The translations under genes and the position numbers were made by a program. Shown in pieces: positions 59,236-64,000 of a DNA stretch of 64,000 nt. Under the pieces are notes generated by a model. That model did no database searches, had not been told where the DNA came from, and saw nothing but the letters and a program-made list of their open reading frames with translations. Numbering within the stretch: the stretch's first letter is position 1; each line of letters begins with the position of its first letter. The stretch is from positions 992,001-1,056,000 of the forward strand of contig JAYKKR010000004.1 in the NCBI GenBank assembly GCA_036971615.1, read 5' to 3'. The DNA comes from Amyloporia xantha (Eukaryota; Basidiomycota; Agaricomycetes; Polyporales; Adustoporiaceae).

Positions 59236-60297
59236 CAAGACGCCCTGCATTTGTAATTTTTATCCCTTGCAATCTTGTATGTTTGTGTCCTCTTGATGTC
59301 CCGCAAATAGGGCCTTTCGTTATCTTTGGCTGACGAAATTCGTATATCACAGGTCTTAGCTGGATTTGGCGAACCTGAATGCGACGTCTTACCTTGGCCG
59401 CATTATGTTCATCATATAGATTTTGAGTCAACAGCTCCGCCCACACGTCGCTGACTGAGCGGTAGAATGTGATAAAATCACTCTCCTCTACCCACTTAAA
59501 GCCGCAAATAAAGGTAACCTTCGTTAACTGTGGAGTGTATCGGAAACAGTCAATTGGCTACAGCGTCAAGCATTTATCGAGGCATTTGATGGTCTAAATC
59601 AATGCATGTTTACGATGGTTTCGAGCGGCCATGAATGCACCCTGCGCGAAAAAGTATGACTCCCGTTCAAATTCTTTCTGATAAAATAGGGTAGCAACCA
59701 GCGGCCACAGGAAGTCGCCTCACATAGCCTGTTAGTACGTTTAATGTTTTGCAATGGTGACCACGTCAATGATCGTTGGCTCAAACAGGTCGAAATGAAG
59801 CAGGCTTTTGAAGAATCAAGTGGCCAGTTAAACAGACTATCTGATACATGTTCCGTGGATATCTGTAACTTCGAAGAATATTGCTTGCAGTATGCGCGAT
59901 CTGTAGTACTAGTTTTCGTAATCTTCAAATACATGAGTTAGATAAGTTGCAACGCATTCTAACAGCCAGCATTGATTTGAATTTGCTAGTGTTGCTAATA
60001 TTGCTCTCGATGCCGAGTATGATTAATCCCATCCATAGACTAATGACAAAACGATTTTGCTGACCTCTGGGGAAACTAGAATCATGATAATTATCTTTGT
60101 AGGCTCAGAACCGTCCATCCACGGCGACTGTTTGCATGAATATGTTTGGAATGGCACACGTCATACAGTTGACCAGGCCTTCAATTACTCCACATTTACC
60201 AGAATTTGAAGTGTATTCCAAAGTTGTGGTTATTTTTATCTAAGAGAAGATTCTACATTCCTTTGTACACTTCGAATACCTCTATGATCTAGAAACA
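59236..60297. other. Intergenic stretch downstream of PMI
   Basis: No gene is recognised. A+T content is high, as in old, decaying DNA. It could contain further unrecognisable parts of the duplicated isomerase region. Confidence 0.4.
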
Positions 60298-61751
60298 TCA
60301 AGCCTCTACGAACGCCCGGTACACAGCCAATTGCCCGTTCCCCTCGGACACCATCTTGATTCCAGCCGCCGCTGCGATGAAGACCACGTCACCCTCCGCG
60401 ACATCCAGCCGCTCGCCCGTTCCCCATTCGACAACGCCCTTCCCCTCCGTGACAATCGCGATGCTGGGCCCGTAGATCGGCGGGTGCGTCTCCGTTTCCC
60501 CACCGGGCAACAAAACCTGCAACACAGAGAATTCTGGAATCGGCGGGTCGTACAGCTGCGTGTGGGACGCGGCGTAAAAGCGTGCGGGTTTGACCATGTG
60601 CCGGCTTGCGTCGCCCGCACCGTACGTGAGGCCGGACACAAGGTTCGGGATGTCGCGCAGCTTGGGCGTTAGCCCCGCACGGATCACGTTGTCCGATGTC
60701 GCCATGCACTCGATGATGTCTGCGGCGTGTGCGGCGTGAGAGGTGCATGAACGGGAGAGGTGCGCGCGACGTACCTCCAGTCACGTAGGCATGCGGTTCC
60801 CCGGCCGCGAGGAAGATCGCCTCGCCCGGGTTCATCTTCACGTAGTTGAGCATGAACGCGCAGAACACCCCGATGTCGCCTGGGAACTGGCTGTTCAGGC
60901 GCAGTACCAGCTCCTTGACGTTCTTTTCCGCGTCCTGTTCTTGACCTGCCTCGTAACGCTGCACAAGCTTCTCTAGCTGCGCCTTAAAGGCAGACTCTTC
61001 TGCTGTCATGACGGCAGAGAAGAGATCCTTGAGGGCGGCTTTCGCCTCGGGTCCCGAGGGGTTCGACCCAGAGGCGATCGAGACGAATTGCTCAGCTATA
61101 GCGGATGGGATGAGTGCGGCGAGCTCCGGTGTCGATTGGAGGTATGTCGCGATCTGAACCAGCGGGAGAAAACCGCACATGGCGGTGAACGGTGTCAGTG
61201 CAAGCGCCATCTCCGGCTTGTGGTTTGCATCTGAATGGGTCCATTATGAGGTCAACATCTGGGAAAGCGCGAGAATGTTGCGTTTCGGCGCCCACCTTTG
61301 TAGACGTCCGGACGCTCCTTGTGCAGCTCCTCGGCAGTCTTCTTGTCCGGGTGCGTCTGAATGCTGAGGGCCTTCTCGATCGCTAGGACTTTGAACAGGA
61401 ACGGGAGATTGCCTTCTGCGGCACCGGCGTTTCTGAATCTCTCGACCACCTTGCTTCCAATGAGGTCGGGGTGGGCGGCAAGGTGCTCAGCAAGCGTCGT
61501 ATTGGAGCTTGCGGCGAGCAAACGTGAAGGGCCGCTCGGGTGCGTCCCCATCCACAGCTTCGCCCAGGGCGTAAACTGACAGATTCTGTGAAAGCGAATG
61601 CCTCACTCACCTCGGCATATGGCGCTTTCTCATCAAGCGTGAATCCCGGCACCTTCGCCGCGGCGGCATATTGTGCAACCTTTGAAGACAGCCCAATCTT
61701 TCCCCAGTCGTAATTCTGCGTCGTCGGAACGATCTTGAAGACTTGGGCCAT
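60298..61751 (-). CDS. PMI1: Mannose-6-phosphate isomerase, type I
   Basis: Four minus-strand exons, 61751-61611, 61557-61296, 61230-60775 and 60719-60298, give 426 aa, the usual length. The zinc-binding core shows KALSIQTHPDKK (Gln and His ligands) and ANHKPEMALAL (Glu ligand), with MNPGEAIFLAAGEPHAY carrying another His ligand. NYDWGKIG begins the cupin fold and the last exon holds EFSVLQVLL and HPPIYGPS. It interconverts fructose 6-phosphate and mannose 6-phosphate, feeding GDP-mannose for glycosylation and the cell wall. The first intron ends with a GCGAAG acceptor. Introns are 53-65 nt. All frames are open. Confidence 0.97.
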
Positions 61752-63257
61752 TGATTTTGCAAATGCTACCCTGTTCGAAGTGCGGGAAAGGGGGTGCAGA
61801 ACGAGTAGTAGACCCGAAGCTCTAGATATTTATATGGCGGTGGGATCTGCACAACGATCATGGTGATTAGGAACATTGTCAGCACTCGGAGTGACATCGG
61901 AGCTGTTCCCTCGTCGATCAGCAACCCCTCTGAAATGGGAAAACGAACAGATACACACCTCAACATGTTGTATACAGCTTAGCACCAAATATACGATTGG
62001 AGACGATGGCGTCGAACCGACTAAAATTGGAAAATATCCCGTAGGTCGACCCAGAGACAGTCCCTGTTCCGCGATCCAACTGCTGCAGACAGGATTGATG
62101 TGTTGAATGCCGTGTGCAGTCTTCCGTACACAGATTCTCCGATCATCCTCGCAAAACGGCCCGGGGAAATTACTGCATCAAAATCCGGTTTGTCACGTGA
62201 TTGTCGAAATGGCGGGCCTATCAAACGGTCGACCGCATTACTATGATCTACATCAGCAAAAGCCCGAAACGATAAACTAAGCCGTCCTACGTAGATAAAC
62301 CATACCTGCCTCACCTACCAAACCTGTCCGGTGACAGGTTCTTTTCAATTAACATCTACCCGATTGAGTAGCTTATCGCTTGTCCTTCCTCACCAGGGGT
62401 AACGCGATGACGCAAGCGACGCCCGAGAAGATCGCCAATTGGTAAACGTCTGAACATGCTCGAACTATGCTTGGCGAATTGGGAAACCCCTGCACAACCA
62501 GTTGCCGATGTGAAAACCGTCAGACTATCGTTGTCTGCAACGTTGTTGATGCAATTGGATGAAAATACATGTTGTATATTTGTATATTCCTGGACACGAA
62601 GTGTCTCAGGTCTTGTTGGAAGAAAAGAAAAAAGTGATGACATAATCTTGTGCATACGAATTTCGTATTCGTGGGAAAGTGTTTTTCTCGCTTGTGCTAT
62701 GGTTCACGTATGGTTTGGTATCACTGTTGTTACCAAATAAGGACAGTTTTGGATGCTTTGATGTGTCTGCTTGCTTTAGTCATCTTATTCTTGTTGCCTA
62801 ACTAGGCCAATTACGTTTGGTTCGATGAGTCCCCTTATCGTAGTCATTACAATAATGCTGACGCGAGCCGTGGGACATCATTGGCTATCGTAGCAGTATG
62901 ACTTGTCTGATATGCTCTGTCGTCTGCTGTCATCTGGTGTTGTCTGTCCAGAACTCAGATGAAGCTTCGTCATCGTTGTGTTGTGGTCATTCTTGGTGTT
63001 GATTCTGCCTTTCGTTGTCGGTTATTGACAGAGCGGGATCGCGTGGCCGGGCGGCGTTCATGGAGTAAGCTCATATGTGGATATGTCGTGTTTTTTTCGC
63101 ATATATGATGTGCCTGTTACCTGGTATTGCCCTTTTTTGCCGCTGTCTTGTGGCGCTCCCGTCAGTAATGGATCGTACGGTGTGTGCTCGTGTGTTGAAT
63201 TGTGGTATTGTCTCATATGTTAATATCTGTGTTTAGGACGCGTCTTGTACAGACCCA
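61752..63257. other. Promoter side of PMI and intergenic region
   Basis: No recognised gene in 1.5 kb. From about 62880 to 63240 the plus strand is T/G-rich (repeated TGTCTG and TGTTG words), resembling a long pyrimidine-rich leader for the next ORF. Confidence 0.45.
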
Positions 63258-63530
63258 ATGTCGTCTGTCTCGATCGTTCGCGTTAGCTCATTCCGACGCG
63301 TTCCCGAGGACGTCGTATACGAAATATTTTCTTTGGTCTTCTCCGATCCGGTGGCGAATGATCCTCGACCAATCAGTCGGTCGGGGATTAGGAAAGGCAC
63401 CACGTGGCTCGCGATGAGCTACGTGTGTCGTTTCTGGCGTCGAATCGCCATCCACTCCTCGCGTTTCTGGTCTGCTATTATTCTTAACGACGATTGCAGT
63501 CCAGCCATGCTCAACGTGTTCTTTAGGTAG
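63258..63530 (+). CDS. Short F-box-like protein, possibly truncated
   Basis: A 90-aa frame starting MSSVSIVRVSSFRRVPEDVVYEIF and continuing to YVCRFWRRIAIHSSRFWSAI is a clear F-box-like motif (Pro-Glu-Asp entry, then Cys-Arg-Trp-Arg helix and a Trp-Ser end). It stops at a TAG right after NVFFR. Normal agaricomycete F-box proteins continue for 300-500 residues. Either the TAG lies in an intron (a GTAG/GTAAG donor-like site is at 63528-63535) and the rest is undetected, or it is a truncated remnant. No LRR-like downstream exon is visible before 63877. Confidence 0.6.
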   Translation: MSSVSIVRVSSFRRVPEDVVYEIFSLVFSDPVANDPRPISRSGIRKGTTWLAMSYVCRFWRRIAIHSSRFWSAIILNDDCSPAMLNVFFR

Positions 63531-63877
63531 TGTAAGTGTGACGCTCGCGACCGGAAGAGTCGGTTGTGTCACACGAAGTCACGCGCACGGGCAACAGACA
63601 GGGATAAAGGCTGCTTTTTGGGTTCCGTGTACGCTACCGAGTAGATACAACGGGTCTCGTTTTATACTACGAGGAGTGAAGATTTTTAGGGCACAAAGGC
63701 CAGTAGCACGCCATTAAGTCGTAAGGATGAGAATAGAAAGGAAAGTAACCGAAAGGCGTAGAACGAATTATTAGGGCGAAGGGGGATTAGAGATGACATA
63801 AGAAAGGTACCGTATTTGGAAGGCGTCGGTCCGTACCGACCCGTTACATGCGCCCTCCGACCATCGTCTACGATGGT
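63531..63877. other. Flank after the F-box-like ORF
   Basis: No gene. GA-rich around 63650-63800, with an inverted GACCATCGT/ACGATGGTC pair at 63859-63877 that could form a hairpin next to the following stop codon. Confidence 0.4.
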
Positions 63878-64000
63878 CTATTCGGTGTCCATCGCCTTGT
63901 CGTCGTCACGAACGCGGGCTTTCCCAGCCGCCTTCGATGAGCCTGCGACGGCGTTGTCCTCCGTCTTCTTCTTTTCGTCCACCTTCTTCGGCTTCTTCTT
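63878..64000 (-). CDS. C-terminal exon of a Lys-rich protein (partial)
   Basis: The minus-strand frame enters from the window edge and ends at a TAG (63878-63880). Forty residues begin KKKPKKVDEKKKTED and end DDDKAMDTE. Codon use is biased and the segment is strongly charged, as in a disordered, possibly nuclear tail. The upstream part lies outside the window, so the family is unknown. Confidence 0.6.
   Translation of the reverse strand, partial: KKKPKKVDEKKKTEDNAVAGSSKAAGKARVRDDDKAMDTE

Overview
The window is nuclear DNA from a filamentous basidiomycete, most likely an agaricomycete close to the Polyporales (an inference from gene families). Nearly every gene is split by many introns of 42-86 nt with GT-AG ends and CTNAC-like branch sites. 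The families present are typical of that group: DUF6533 seven-helix proteins, FtsJ-domain proteins, F-box/LRR proteins, an etherase-type GST and an unclassified six-hairpin glycosidase. I rebuilt exon structures by hand and checked that each spliced frame stays open. Exon joins are predictions unless stated otherwise.

Layout, left to right. 1-7.4 kb: a GST (+) and a zinc alcohol dehydrogenase (+) with an apparent single-base frameshift, with a 360-bp inverted-repeat element between them. 8.0-9.1 kb: a 1.07-kb hAT-like non-autonomous element with a perfect 8-bp target duplication. 10.1-14.8 kb: a secreted six-hairpin glycosidase (-) and a DUF6533 membrane protein (-) in 16 exons. 16.5-22.5 kb: ATG12 (+), an acidic unknown (-) and an ATG27-like receptor (-). 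23.5-32.5 kb: a tandem duplication of an FtsJ-type methyltransferase plus NYN-domain protein pair. The inner NYN copy is broken, and insertions differ between the two halves. 33.3-33.8 kb: a TA-flanked Tc1/mariner-like MITE. 34.2-42.1 kb: a bestrophin-family channel (+), then a tandem duplication of an F-box gene (-). The second unit carries a broken piece of the bestrophin gene and a fold-back element with about 200-bp arms. 42.7-43.6 kb: an EXPERA-like membrane protein (+). 43.6-50.8 kb: a gene-poor, G+C-rich stretch with one small Ser-rich protein. 50.8-61.8 kb: glycyl-tRNA synthetase (-), triosephosphate isomerase (+), a second DUF6533 gene (-), a decayed 3' end of a phosphomannose isomerase gene, and the intact phosphomannose isomerase (-). 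The right edge has a short F-box-like ORF and the last exon of a Lys-rich protein.

Housekeeping genes (GRS1, TPI, PMI, ATG12, ATG27, bestrophin) form a stable framework. Between them lie fast-changing blocks of tandem gene duplication and small inverted-repeat elements. I recognise no complete transposase, rRNA, tRNA or CRISPR array. The most unusual signals are a roughly 60-bp mobile-looking repeat whose filled and empty sites can be compared inside the FtsJ-NYN duplication, and the fold-back element sitting exactly at the breakpoint of the F-box duplication.
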